Positions 55,157-63,325 of a stretch of 64,000 bases of DNA are shown piece by piece. Source of the DNA: a bacterium (GTDB lineage: Bacteria; Calditrichota; Calditrichia; RBG-13-44-9; J042); contig WFTQ01000103.1 in NCBI GenBank assembly GCA_015485355.1, positions 1 through 64,000 of the forward strand. The letters are read 5' to 3'. Below the pieces are notes generated by a model. The model had not been told where the DNA came from. It saw nothing but the letters and a program-made list of their open reading frames with translations, and did no database searches. A program made the position numbers and the translations under genes. How positions within the stretch are numbered: the stretch's first letter is position 1; the number at the start of each line of letters is the position of its first letter.

Positions 55157-56620
55157 CTATGGTTGTAGCATTTGTTCCTGAAGCTGATCTTTTCGCTTCA
55201 GGAAATGATTTAATCGGCGCAAAACCGTTGCTTTCCCCAGGACAACCATCAATTCGAACAACCCGGGCGTGACCGTTTGCCCACTGATAGCCAGCCGGAT
55301 GGGATGGATGAGTTTGGCGGCGGAAATTCCCTTCTGCTCGGCGAATGCCCGGAGGAGCTGCTCCACGGAGGCTTCGGTAAATGTTTCGAGTTGCTCCAGT
55401 TGGCGGGTCCATTCGGCGAGGTGATTCCAGATGTCGGGCGATTTCAGGTGTTTGCGCAACCCCTTGGGGTCGTAACGGTTCGGATCCTTAAAAAAATACA
55501 GGGCGGAATCGACGAATTCGGTCAGCAGTTTTACCCGCGGTTTCAATAATTGTATCACCTTCAACAGATACGGTTTTCGGCGAATGGCTTCCCCTTCGGT
55601 CAGGACCCCTCGTTGGACGAGCACCTCTGTGACCAGTGCCCAGAGGCGGTCGTCGGGTGTTCGGCGGATATACTGGCCGTTCATCCAGATCAATTTTTTT
55701 TCATCGAAAACGGCATTGGTGCGGGAGATTCCTTCTAAAGAAAACAATTGCAGAATTTCTTCTCGGGAAAGGATTTCTCGATCGTCTCCAGGAGACCATC
55801 CCAGTAGGGCCAGGTAGTTGAACAGGGCGTCGGATAAGATGCCCATGTGGCGATATTCATCCACAGAGGTGGCCCCGTGGCGTTTGCTGAGCCGCTTTTT
55901 GTCCGCCCCTAAGATGAGCGGAACATGGGCAAATTGAGGGACCTCCCATCCAAAGGCCTGATAAAGCAGTATTTGCTTAGGGGTGTTTGAAATATGATCG
56001 TCCCCCCGAATGACATGGGTGATTCCCATAGAGTGGTCATCGACCACCACAGCCAATTGATAAATGGGACTGCCGTCTGAACGCAGGATAATAAAATCAT
56101 CGATTTCCCGGTTTTGGACCTCGATGGGGCCATGGACACCGTCCAACCAGCGGGTCGTGCCCTCTGGTACCTTGAAACGGACGGCGAAGGGAAGTCCGGC
56201 GGCCATCCGCTGCTTTACCTCCTGGGGGGACAGATGGCGGCAGGTGCCGTCATATCGGTAGGCGCGTTTTTCGGCCGCCGCCCGGGCCCGTTTTTCTTCC
56301 AGCTCCTCTTTGGTACAAAAGCAGGGGTAGGCATGCCCCGAGCGAACCAGCCGCTGGGCGTGTTCCCGATGGATGGACGCCCGTTTCCCCTGATAAATCA
56401 CTTCTTCATCCCAGCTCAATCCTAACCAGACCAAACCCTCAAAAATCCGACGCGTCATCTCCTCGCTGGAGCGCTCTCGGTCGGTGTCTTCTATGCGTAA
56501 CAGGAATTTCCCGTTGTGTTTACGGGCAAAAAGCCAATTGAACAATGCCGTGCGAGCACCGCCGACATGTAAATATCCCGTGGGACTGGGAGCAAAGCGC
56601 GTGCGTACTTCAAAAGCCAT
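55157..56620 (-). CDS. gltX: Glutamyl-tRNA synthetase
   Basis: A 487-residue class I synthetase that charges tRNA-Glu. The HIGH-type motif is PSPTGYLHVGGARTALFNW (11-29) and the KMSKS-type motif is KRLSKR (242-247). Zinc-finger cysteines C100, C102 and C127 are present. The GDDHISNTPKQILLYQAFGW stretch is typical. It starts an apparent operon with the histidine kinase and NtrC regulator, with an excellent promoter at 56674-56702. Only one gltX is seen, so whether it is discriminating is not clear. Confidence 0.96.
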   Translation of the reverse strand: MAFEVRTRFAPSPTGYLHVGGARTALFNWLFARKHNGKFLLRIEDTDRERSSEEMTRRIFEGLVWLGLSWDEEVIYQGKRASIHREHAQRLVRSGHAYPCFCTKEELEEKRARAAAEKRAYRYDGTCRHLSPQEVKQRMAAGLPFAVRFKVPEGTTRWLDGVHGPIEVQNREIDDFIILRSDGSPIYQLAVVVDDHSMGITHVIRGDDHISNTPKQILLYQAFGWEVPQFAHVPLILGADKKRLSKRHGATSVDEYRHMGILSDALFNYLALLGWSPGDDREILSREEILQLFSLEGISRTNAVFDEKKLIWMNGQYIRRTPDDRLWALVTEVLVQRGVLTEGEAIRRKPYLLKVIQLLKPRVKLLTEFVDSALYFFKDPNRYDPKGLRKHLKSPDIWNHLAEWTRQLEQLETFTEASVEQLLRAFAEQKGISAAKLIHPIRLAISGQTVTPGLFELMVVLGKATVLRRLNHFLKRKDQLQEQMLQP

Positions 56621-57063
56621 TGTTCACCATTTCCTTTGCCGTTTTCCCCTGAACGACTGTCTAATTTTTGGACAATATAGGATATATCGACACCGGCGTC
56701 AAATTCTTTTGCGTTCTCGTAAAAAAAGGGTCACTTTTTCCATCATCGAAGGAAAACGAGGGCATTTTGGGGTACAGGAGTGTTTAAAAATACAACAATC
56801 GGCACAAAAAGGGGCGGGGATTCCATATTTGCAATATGGGGCGGCTCCGGGAATCAACGAAGCGTCGTCGACCCCGGGGCGCCGGCGAAAACCATTGCCC
56901 GGGTCCAATTGGCCGGTAGGCTGACGATCCCTATCCTCTATTGAGGCCGGCTGGTCCCCTTGATATTGCTCCCCGCTGGCGATTTTTTCGGAATCGATTG
57001 GGATTACCGGGTCAAAACATGTAAACTTGGGAAACCGGATGCACCAAATGTAAGGGTGGAGTC
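56621..57063. other. Divergent intergenic region gltX/SDR
   Basis: It contains the gltX promoter. The remaining 360 bp show no gene; frames here are short and have no family character. Confidence 0.45.
56674..56702 (-). promoter_or_regulatory. Promoter of the gltX operon
   Basis: On the minus strand TTGACG (56702-56697), 17-bp spacer, TATATT (56679-56674), 54 bp before the gltX start codon. Confidence 0.75.
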
Positions 57064-58050
57064 ATGAAAGTATTTGTAACGGGGGCCACGGGATTTGTGG
57101 GCAGCTGGGTGGTGGATGAGCTTTTGCGCATGTATCCAGGGGCGCACGTGGTTTGCTTGGTACGGCCGACCAGCAATTTGCGCTGGATCCATCAAAAACC
57201 GGTGGTGTTGTTCACGGGTAGTCTGTTGGATGAAAACGGTTTACGGCCTGCGTTGGAGGGGGTGGACTATGTGCTCCATGTCGCCGGTGTGACCAAAGCG
57301 TTGACGGTTGCCGAATATTATCGGGGCAATGTGGCGGCGACGCAACACCTGCTGGAGGCTGTTTTTCAGGCGGCGCCCGGAATAAAAAAGTTTGTTCATA
57401 TAAGCAGTCAAGCGGCCGTGGGCCCTTCGCCCTCCCCACAACCCGTGGATGAGACCTTCCCCTGCCATCCGATTACCGATTACGGCAAAAGCAAGCTGGA
57501 GAGCGAGAAAATAGCTCGCCGGTGGATGGATCGGCTGCCCATAACCATCTTGCGCCCTCCGGCGGTCTACGGCCCCAGAGATACGGATATCTTTCAGGTA
57601 TTTAAAAATATCCAACGGGGGGTAAACCTTAAGATTGGAAAACAAGAACAGCTGATCAGTCTTATTCACGTCAAGGATTTGGCTCGGGGCATTCTTCTGG
57701 CTGCCGAGCATCCGGCCTCCGCGGGAGAAACCTATTTCATTTGCAACGATGAAGTGTATCGGTGGTCTCAGATCATTCAACTCCTTGAGCAAGTAATGGG
57801 CCAAAACACCATTACCGTTTCCATCCCTTTCCCGGTGGCGTATGGGGTGGCCACGTTTTTAGAAGCGATTTCGTATCTGAGACGCAAACCCAGCATATTG
57901 AATCGCCAGAAGATGCAGGAAGTGCGCCGGCGGTATTGGGGCATGTCCAATGAGAAAATCCGCACCCAATTGGGTTTTCGGCAGACGGTATCCCTGGAAG
58001 AGGGGCTGCGGTCAACCTATCGATGGTATCGGGAGGAAGGGTGGCTGTGA
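57064..58050 (+). CDS. Extended SDR: NAD-dependent epimerase/dehydratase
   Basis: A 328-residue extended short-chain dehydrogenase/reductase. The NAD(P) motif is VFVTGATGFVGSWVVDEL (GxxGxxG, about 3-20). The catalytic tetrad has S in HISSQAAVG and Y-x3-K in DYGKSKLESE (about Y139, K143). PPAVYGPRDTD is the usual substrate-loop element. The C-terminal half is smaller than in sugar-nucleotide epimerases and resembles dihydroflavonol-reductase, hopanoid-associated or 3-beta-HSD-type sugar or sterol enzymes. Substrate unknown. It is alone, with about 375 bp before the next gene. Confidence 0.85.
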   Translation: MKVFVTGATGFVGSWVVDELLRMYPGAHVVCLVRPTSNLRWIHQKPVVLFTGSLLDENGLRPALEGVDYVLHVAGVTKALTVAEYYRGNVAATQHLLEAVFQAAPGIKKFVHISSQAAVGPSPSPQPVDETFPCHPITDYGKSKLESEKIARRWMDRLPITILRPPAVYGPRDTDIFQVFKNIQRGVNLKIGKQEQLISLIHVKDLARGILLAAEHPASAGETYFICNDEVYRWSQIIQLLEQVMGQNTITVSIPFPVAYGVATFLEAISYLRRKPSILNRQKMQEVRRRYWGMSNEKIRTQLGFRQTVSLEEGLRSTYRWYREEGWL

Positions 58051-58427
58051 GCCGATAAGGTGCGGGAACCATTCCTTGTCACGATATCCGGCCGATGCCT
58101 CCGTGGATAAGTCCCCCCATCCCAGGATGGGACCCGATCCAGAACCCTGGAAGCCTGACTCCCCCTTTTTCTCCTCGCCGGTTCAGAAAGGTTGTGGATT
58201 CAGAGCGATTCCCTTTCGATGGGATAGGGGGTTGAGTTAAAAAGAGCGGGGAGCCTGCCGACAATGGGCATCATCGCCGGGGCCGTGGAAGAGCGTCCGG
58301 GGACATCGGGGAGAGGTTGATGACGAGGCATGTGGAAACGGGTAGTTGGGAATCCGGAAAAATCTTCGGAATTCGAGACGTTCCTTTATAAATTTATGAT
58401 TGCCGTGGAAAAAATGTGAGGGAACCC
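58051..58427. other. Intergenic region, no recognised gene
   Basis: No gene or strong hairpin seen beyond a short CCCAT/ATGGG repeat near 58120. It presumably holds the promoter of the PEGA gene. Confidence 0.4.
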
Positions 58428-59714
58428 ATGCCACTGACGCCGGAAGAAGAGAAGCGTTTACGGGAGCAGATACGCAAGGAGTTGGAGGAACGGGAACGCC
58501 GTGCCCGGGAAAGCAAGCAAAAGGAAGAAGAAGAACGCCAGCGGCGCCTGGAAGAACGGTTGCGACTGAAGATTCGGGAAGAAGAGGAAGAACGTTTCTA
58601 TACCGAAAAAGGATATGTCAAATACATTAATCATCGGGGTGGAGTGGAGTGGATCACCCCGGAAGAAGCCCGGGCCCGGGAGGAACGACGGCGTAAGAAA
58701 ACACCATCCCGACATCACCGCTCTTACCGCCGCCGAAAGCTTGTGCGTTTTCTGGTCAATGGAGCGTTGGTATTGACCGCCTTAATGGTTTTTATGGTTC
58801 TATATCGATACAACTTCTCCCGAAAACCGGTCTATGGAAAGGTGCTTGTGGTTACCGATATCCCTGGAGCCCAGATTTATCTGGATGGAATGGAAATGAA
58901 GGGATTTACTCCGGATACCCTCCCCCGGGTCAAAACGGGATTGCATTACATTTCTGTCTATAAAGAAGGGTATTCCGCCTGGCCACCCATGCAACGGGTT
59001 GCGGTGGGTAAGAGTAAGCTGACCGAGGTGCGTTTCGCTTTGCGGGGCCTGGCTCCCCTGGGGGAAGTGATCATTGAAACCGACCGGAAACCGTTCCGAT
59101 TATTTGTTGACGGCGTACCCCATCCCGTCCATGAATCGGTATTCAAGGTGCCGGTGGGTTATCATGTGTTTACGGTGGTAAAAAAGGGGTTTTTATCCGA
59201 TCCCCTTTACCATCGGGTGCTGGTGGAAGAGGGCAAACCCGTTACTCTCCGGTTCCAATTTCAGCCGCTGGAGGAATTTGGCCATTTGCGGGTATCTGCC
59301 AACGAATCCCAGGCCTGGGTTTATATCGATAATCAGTTTTCGGGATTCAAAGCCAATCATCAATGGATTCCTGTTAGGCCGGGGATTTATGACGTGCGCG
59401 TGCGTAAAAATGGGTATCGGGTGACCCCGGCTTACGAGACGATTAACATCCTTCCGGGAGAACGGCATTCTCTGGTTTTCGATCTCCAGCCGACGGCCGA
59501 GGTCCGCAAGATAGCCATCTTAACACCGGAACCCGGAGCGGTAATCATTTTAAACGGGGAATGGTTGCCCTACATGACCCCTTTGAAAAGTTTCTCGATC
59601 TCCCCCGGCGATCATTTCCTCAACTTGATGCGCAATGGAAAGCTCTACAGCACCACCGATGTGCACATCGATTCCCGTAGAATCACCGCCGGGGAACTAC
59701 GGTTTCGATTCTGA
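58428..59714 (+). CDS. PEGA-repeat membrane protein with charged coiled coil
   Basis: A 428-residue protein. Residues about 1-105 are extremely charged, with Glu/Arg-rich coiled coil (EEEEERFYTEKGYVKYINHR at its end). One membrane helix follows (about 108-128, FLVNGALVLTALMVFMVLYRY). Outside are about four PEGA-type beta repeats (VTDIPGAQIYLDGMEMKGFT, VIIETDRKPFRLFVDG, LRVSANESQAWVYIDN, and ILTPEPGAVIILNGEW). PEGA domains are found in surface-layer and envelope proteins. ATG 58428 is preferred because GAGGGA precedes it; GTG 58416 is possible. It is 17 bp from the next gene, so they are likely co-transcribed. Confidence 0.83.
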   Translation: MPLTPEEEKRLREQIRKELEERERRARESKQKEEEERQRRLEERLRLKIREEEEERFYTEKGYVKYINHRGGVEWITPEEARAREERRRKKTPSRHHRSYRRRKLVRFLVNGALVLTALMVFMVLYRYNFSRKPVYGKVLVVTDIPGAQIYLDGMEMKGFTPDTLPRVKTGLHYISVYKEGYSAWPPMQRVAVGKSKLTEVRFALRGLAPLGEVIIETDRKPFRLFVDGVPHPVHESVFKVPVGYHVFTVVKKGFLSDPLYHRVLVEEGKPVTLRFQFQPLEEFGHLRVSANESQAWVYIDNQFSGFKANHQWIPVRPGIYDVRVRKNGYRVTPAYETINILPGERHSLVFDLQPTAEVRKIAILTPEPGAVIILNGEWLPYMTPLKSFSISPGDHFLNLMRNGKLYSTTDVHIDSRRITAGELRFRF

Positions 59715-59731
59715 TCGACCGTGGGCCGTGG

Positions 59732-60619
59732 ATGAACGTCAGTCTGGACAAACAAACCTTCGATCGGGTGTATGCCCGGGTGACCCCCGAAATCCGGGAA
59801 TCTCTGTGGCGATTCCGCAGGAATCTCCCTCTGCAGCGGTGGAGTGTAGACGGCGTACCATGGGAATATTTGATTACCGGTAAGGGAAGGCAAACCATTC
59901 TCTTTTTACATGGTCTGGCAGGAGCTTATGATGTCTGGTGGCAGCAAATCCGGATATTGCAAGACGAGTTTCGAATGATGACCCTCACCTATCCTCCGGT
60001 CTTTCCACTGGCGGCCCTGGAAAGAGGTATCATGCACCTTCTGGATCGGCATCGTTTAGAGCGGGTATTGATGGTTGGGACCTCCATGGGGGGCTATCTG
60101 GCGCAGTACCTGATGGCTCGACGACCGGAGCGTTTCTTGAAAGTGGTTCTCTCGAACACCTTCCCACCCAATCCTTACATTGCCCGAAAAAATCGATTTA
60201 CGGGTCTCCTGCTATCGGTGTTGCCGGAGGGGCTTATCTGGCGCCGATTCCGAACCCACACACGCAAAATGATTTATCCCGCTTCTGGAGGGCACGAACT
60301 AACCCTGGCGTATTTGAACGAGATGAGCCGGGGACGCATGCGGAGAACCCACCTGATTGCGCGTTTCCGATGTATTGTGGAACCCTTCGAAGCTCCGTTT
60401 CCGGCTGTACCGATTCTTATTCTGGAATCGGAGAATGACCCACTGGTGGAACCCCGCTTACGGGGGATGTTGCGCCGGCGGTATGCCGGGGCCTACGTCT
60501 ACACGTTCCCGGACGCCGGACATTTTCCCTATCTGAATCGCCCCCGGGAATACGCCGTCTGCCTGAAAAGATTTTTTACAGAAGACCGCCACGTTTCCCG
60601 GAAGTGGGAGCGGGTGTAG
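59732..60619 (+). CDS. Alpha/beta hydrolase
   Basis: A 295-residue alpha/beta hydrolase without a signal peptide. The oxyanion region is FLHGLAGAYDVWW (about 54-66). The nucleophile is in VGTSMGGYLAQYL (about S118). The acid is probably the Asp in ESENDPLVEP, and the base is the His in FPDAGHFPYLNRP (about H269). The cap region includes LPEGLIWRRFRTHTRKMIYP. Members include esterases, lactonases and thioesterases; substrate unknown. It follows the PEGA gene closely. Confidence 0.83.
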   Translation: MNVSLDKQTFDRVYARVTPEIRESLWRFRRNLPLQRWSVDGVPWEYLITGKGRQTILFLHGLAGAYDVWWQQIRILQDEFRMMTLTYPPVFPLAALERGIMHLLDRHRLERVLMVGTSMGGYLAQYLMARRPERFLKVVLSNTFPPNPYIARKNRFTGLLLSVLPEGLIWRRFRTHTRKMIYPASGGHELTLAYLNEMSRGRMRRTHLIARFRCIVEPFEAPFPAVPILILESENDPLVEPRLRGMLRRRYAGAYVYTFPDAGHFPYLNRPREYAVCLKRFFTEDRHVSRKWERV

Positions 60620-60931
60620 AACCACCCGTCGATTCCCGCCCCGGAGTTTGTACTCCCTCACTTTCCCTGTTCCCTTTCCAATTGCATCGTCCCTGAGAAA
60701 CCCGGTATCCTGCATAGACTAATGCACCCTCATTGTCGGGTGTTGATGTTAGGATAGATTGATGCCTTCCCTGGTAGGTGGTTTCAGTTACCCAAACCGC
60801 GTCATGGTGGCGCGTCTTTTCATTCCCGTTTGAACCCGAGGTGGCGTCGAAAGTTTAGGAACCCCGGATAGGGTTTGAATTTTTCGTCTCCCCCCATTGA
60901 CAATTTTAGGGAGGAGTATTACTTTGTTTGT
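60620..60931. other. Intergenic region, no recognised gene
   Basis: No gene seen. GGGAGGAG at about 60909-60916 is too far from ATG 60932 (15 nt) to be an ideal ribosome-binding site, leaving the start of the next gene slightly uncertain. Confidence 0.4.
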
Positions 60932-61576
60932 ATGAACAGGAGGCGCTGGAAATGGATACTATCGATCCTGGCTCTGGCCGCGATGATCGGCGCCCTGGCA
61001 TTCCGCTACCTTCCGGAGTATCTGGGACTGGTGTGGTTATTCTTTTATATTATACCCAGCAATTCCTTTATTCCTTTTCCGCATGAACCGGCGATCATTT
61101 ATTACGGGAAGATTTATGGTCCCTTCATTACCACTTTGACCGCATTGGTGCCTACGATTATCGCCTGTTACATCGATTACGAAGTCCTGACGCCGGCATT
61201 CGATCGAACCCAGTTACGGAAGATTAAGCATACCCGAATATATCGGAAAACGCTGCATTACTTTTCGAAAGCGCCATTTTTTACCAACGCCTTTGCCGCG
61301 TTGTCTCCGGTGCCCTTCTACCCGGTACGCATATTGTCCATCAGCAGTGGATATCCCGCATCCCGGTATACCCTGGCGGTTTTGCTGGGTCGTCTGCCCC
61401 GCTATTTTATTCTCGCTTACGGAGGCGCCGCACTGGATGTGCCCAATGGGCTGATTCTGTTGATTTTTGTGGGTTTCTTACTGATCATCGCCCTACGGAG
61501 GTGGAAAAAGGATGCTCCCCAAGTGGCCCTGGTGCTGGAACCGGCCGACGAGATCAACCCCGCCCGGGATGGCTGA
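60932..61576 (+). CDS. VTT/DedA-like membrane protein
   Basis: A 214-residue polytopic membrane protein resembling the VTT (SNARE-associated, DedA/YdjX) family, linked to lipid scrambling and membrane homeostasis. It has about five helices, starting with WILSILALAAMIGALAF. The core SNSFIPFPHEPAIIYYGKIYG resembles the re-entrant loop of the family, and the region VPFYPVRILSISSGYPASRY onward to LLGRLPRYFILAYGG matches the conserved G-x-R motif. ATG 60932 begins the basic segment MNRRRWK before the first helix. It lies 74 bp before the CDP-alcohol phosphotransferase, so it may join phospholipid synthesis. Confidence 0.72.
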   Translation: MNRRRWKWILSILALAAMIGALAFRYLPEYLGLVWLFFYIIPSNSFIPFPHEPAIIYYGKIYGPFITTLTALVPTIIACYIDYEVLTPAFDRTQLRKIKHTRIYRKTLHYFSKAPFFTNAFAALSPVPFYPVRILSISSGYPASRYTLAVLLGRLPRYFILAYGGAALDVPNGLILLIFVGFLLIIALRRWKKDAPQVALVLEPADEINPARDG

Positions 61577-61650
61577 AGCGCTGACCAATAAATCGGCGGA
61601 ACCGGGCAGGAGAAAAAGGTTTTTCACCAAACCCGAGAAGGAGACCCTCC

Positions 61651-62331
61651 GTGAGCCAATCGCAGGTACAACATATGGCTGCCAATATCATCACTTTGAC
61701 GCGCATTGTGCTGGCATTTGTTGTCATTTTTCTTTTGCAAATGGGATTTTATTATCGAGTGATGGGGGTGCTGCTCATTATCCTGGTCATATATCTGGAT
61801 TCTCTGGACGGGTATGTGGCGCGGCGGTTGGGAGTGGCCAGCGATTTTGGGGCTCTGTTTGATATTACTGGAGATCGCATCGTTGAACACGTGTTCTGGA
61901 TTTTTTTCAGTTCCGTGGGGCTCATCAGCGTCTGGGTACCCATCATTTTCATCAGCCGCAGTTTTCTGGTGGATACTCTGCGTAGCGTGGCCTATGCCAA
62001 AGAGGGACGCACCCCGTTTGGGGAAAAAACCCTGATGCGAAGCCCGTTTACCCGGTTTCTCACCGCGTCTCCCTTCAGCCGAACGGTATATGCCCTGGGA
62101 AAAGTGGTGGCCTTTGTGCTGTTGGGGTTCATTCTGGTCTTTCAGGAAGGATTTGCCGTTATGCAACAGTGGTTGTCCCCGGAACGGTTTGGGGATCTGT
62201 TTCTGGTCACCGAAATCGTCGTTTGGGTGGTTGTGGCCATGAATCTCATTCGTGGTATTCCGGTGCTCGTGGACGGCCGGTATTATCTGTTTGACCGGCA
62301 GTTTCCCAAAGAGTTAAAGGATGAAGGGTAG
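61651..62331 (+). CDS. CDP-alcohol phosphatidyltransferase
   Basis: A 226-residue membrane enzyme that links a CDP-activated lipid to an alcohol such as glycerol 3-phosphate. The diagnostic motif DG-x2-AR-x8-G-x3-D-x3-D is complete: DGYVARRLGVASDF then GALFDITGD (about 52-74). Several hydrophobic helices surround it. GTG 61651 is supported by AAGGAG 8 nt upstream; an in-frame ATG lies 24 nt downstream. The next gene, starting directly after its stop, is a HAD phosphatase; together they fit a phosphatidylglycerol-type pathway (synthesis of PGP, then dephosphorylation). That is inference; myo-inositol or other acceptors are possible. Confidence 0.88.
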   Translation: MSQSQVQHMAANIITLTRIVLAFVVIFLLQMGFYYRVMGVLLIILVIYLDSLDGYVARRLGVASDFGALFDITGDRIVEHVFWIFFSSVGLISVWVPIIFISRSFLVDTLRSVAYAKEGRTPFGEKTLMRSPFTRFLTASPFSRTVYALGKVVAFVLLGFILVFQEGFAVMQQWLSPERFGDLFLVTEIVVWVVVAMNLIRGIPVLVDGRYYLFDRQFPKELKDEG

Positions 62332-62985
62332 ATGGCGCACTGGGCCGTGTTTGATGTGGATGGCACACTGTTGCCGGGGACCTCCATGGAAAAGATGTTC
62401 CTGTGGGAACTGATTCGGCGAGGGGAAATCCCCTGGCAAAACATGGCCTATTTTTTATCCCATGGAATTTACACCCTGGTGCGGACTCGCTCTTGGGACG
62501 TACTGAAAGGGAGCAAACTGTATTTAAGGGGATTGTCGAAACAACGGGTGACCCATTTGGCCGAATGGTACTTTCGGCGGTGTATTGTAGGCCGCCTTTC
62601 CCGGCGGGGGATGATGGAAGTGCGTCATCATCGTACCAGGGGATTTCGAATCCTGTACTTGAGTGGTTCACCGGAGTTTCTGATCCGGTGCCTGCAGCAA
62701 CAGGAACCCGCCGACTACTGGCTTGCGGCTCAACCCGAGGTCAAGCAAGGCATGTTTACCGGCGCACTGGCCCGACCCCATCCCTATGGAAGGCAAAAAA
62801 AAACCTATCTGTTGCAATTGCAACATGCCCTGGATATCGATTTTTCCCGATCCATTGTGTTTGCGAATCATCACTCGGACGTGCATCACATGGAAATGTT
62901 TGGGCAGGCCGTCGCCGTCAATCCCACAGCCCGATTGCGGCAAATTGCACGCCGAAGGGGTTGGCCGATTGCTATCTGGGATTAG
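62332..62985 (+). CDS. HAD-IB family phosphatase
   Basis: A 217-residue haloacid dehalogenase-type hydrolase, subfamily IB. Motif I is FDVDGTLLPGTS (D8, D10), motif II is ILYLSGSPEFLI, and the lysine/motif IV region reads FANHHSDVHHMEMFG followed by VAVNP. Related proteins carry SDHHSD at motif IV; here the first acidic residue is Asn, so metal binding might be weaker, although the second Asp is present. Candidates are a PgpC-like phosphatidylglycerophosphatase or a phosphoserine-type phosphatase. Adjacency to the CDP-alcohol phosphotransferase (0 nt gap) favours the first. Confidence 0.85.
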   Translation: MAHWAVFDVDGTLLPGTSMEKMFLWELIRRGEIPWQNMAYFLSHGIYTLVRTRSWDVLKGSKLYLRGLSKQRVTHLAEWYFRRCIVGRLSRRGMMEVRHHRTRGFRILYLSGSPEFLIRCLQQQEPADYWLAAQPEVKQGMFTGALARPHPYGRQKKTYLLQLQHALDIDFSRSIVFANHHSDVHHMEMFGQAVAVNPTARLRQIARRRGWPIAIWD

Positions 62986-63325
62986 CCGCCCTTTTGTTGA
63001 GGGTCGCTTCCCCCCGAACCCCTCCGCGAAAGTCCGCCTTTGAATCGCCGATTTTTGCCCACCAATCTCTCCGGATGAAAGCCCTTAATGTTTTAAAATT
63101 CCGAAAGTTATCTCCCAAAGTCCGGGGTTTCTGTTAAAGGGCGATCCAGGAAAACCGACAATGATCTAATGGGTATTCGAGCACAGGATGGGTAGGGTCT
63201 ATCAGAATCCTTCGCGTTAACGGGGGAGGGCCTGTTGGTGGAGGAACCAGAGGGTATTTCCTGTTTTGCGATCCACTGATCCCGGGTAAAGTGGTAACAG
63301 GAATACATAACGAGGGGAGTCTGGG
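62986..63325. other. Intergenic region, no recognised gene
   Basis: Nothing recognisable. The AT-richer part near 63080-63110 may hold the promoter of the sensor gene that starts at 63326. Confidence 0.4.
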
